A stretch of 22,769 bases of DNA. Source: an uncultured bacterium (GTDB lineage Bacteria > Bacillota > Clostridia > Oscillospirales > Acutalibacteraceae). Under the pieces are notes generated by a model, which had not been told where the DNA came from, did not search any database, and saw only the letters and a program-made list of their open reading frames with translations. A program made the translations under genes and the position numbers. Shown piece after piece: positions 22,767 to 22,769 of this stretch; within the stretch, counting starts at the first letter, position 1; each line of letters begins with the position of its first letter. The stretch covers positions 1-22,769 of the forward strand of contig CAJMRT010000033.1 in NCBI GenBank assembly GCA_905215855.1. The letters are read 5' to 3'.

Positions 22767-22769
22767 GTA

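Overview
The window looks like low-GC Gram-positive chromosome from a gut clostridium, most likely a Ruminococcus-type starch degrader. The clearest pointer is a secreted protein with two CBM26-like starch-binding modules and a C-terminal type I dockerin, encoded just upstream of a secreted GH13 alpha-amylase. That pairing resembles the amylosome of Ruminococcus bromii. Strong AGGAGG-like ribosome sites and consensus sigma-A promoters fit a Firmicute. The species call is inference.

Left end (1-735): the 3' end of an unrecognised gene, AT-rich palindromes, then the 3' half of a tRNA-Trp(CCA) gene that begins exactly at the anticodon loop and is followed by a strong terminator. This is the footprint expected at the right end of an integrated element that uses tRNA-Trp as its attachment site.

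735-5101 (minus strand): a compact transport cassette. It runs from a small secreted protein (DUF2712-like) through three multi-spanning membrane proteins and an ABC ATPase to a membrane-anchored BspA-type leucine-rich-repeat protein. Neighbouring genes overlap or nearly touch, so this is probably one functional module (bacteriocin-like export or immunity, or envelope-stress transport). It is the least characterised system here.

5626-9287: metabolic genes. Adenine deaminase is on the minus strand; an iron-dependent alcohol/glycerol dehydrogenase homologue and a GNAT acetyltransferase are on the plus strand, each with its own promoter.

9475-13585 (minus): the starch pair. The dockerin/CBM26 protein is transcribed first and the amylase follows 34 bases later. 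Terminators bound the unit on both sides.

13864-18447 (minus): rarA, a cell-wall hydrolase of the NlpC/P60 family with a 27-serine linker, and tspO. The spacers here hold several structured repeat families. One is a 40-base exact direct repeat with a third copy at the right window edge. Another is a roughly 75-base inverted pair flanking the NlpC/P60 gene. There is also a 143-base palindromic element and a run of short hairpins ending in CTACA.

18617-22555 (minus): an APH-fold small-molecule kinase and a trkA-trkH potassium-uptake operon with its own promoter.
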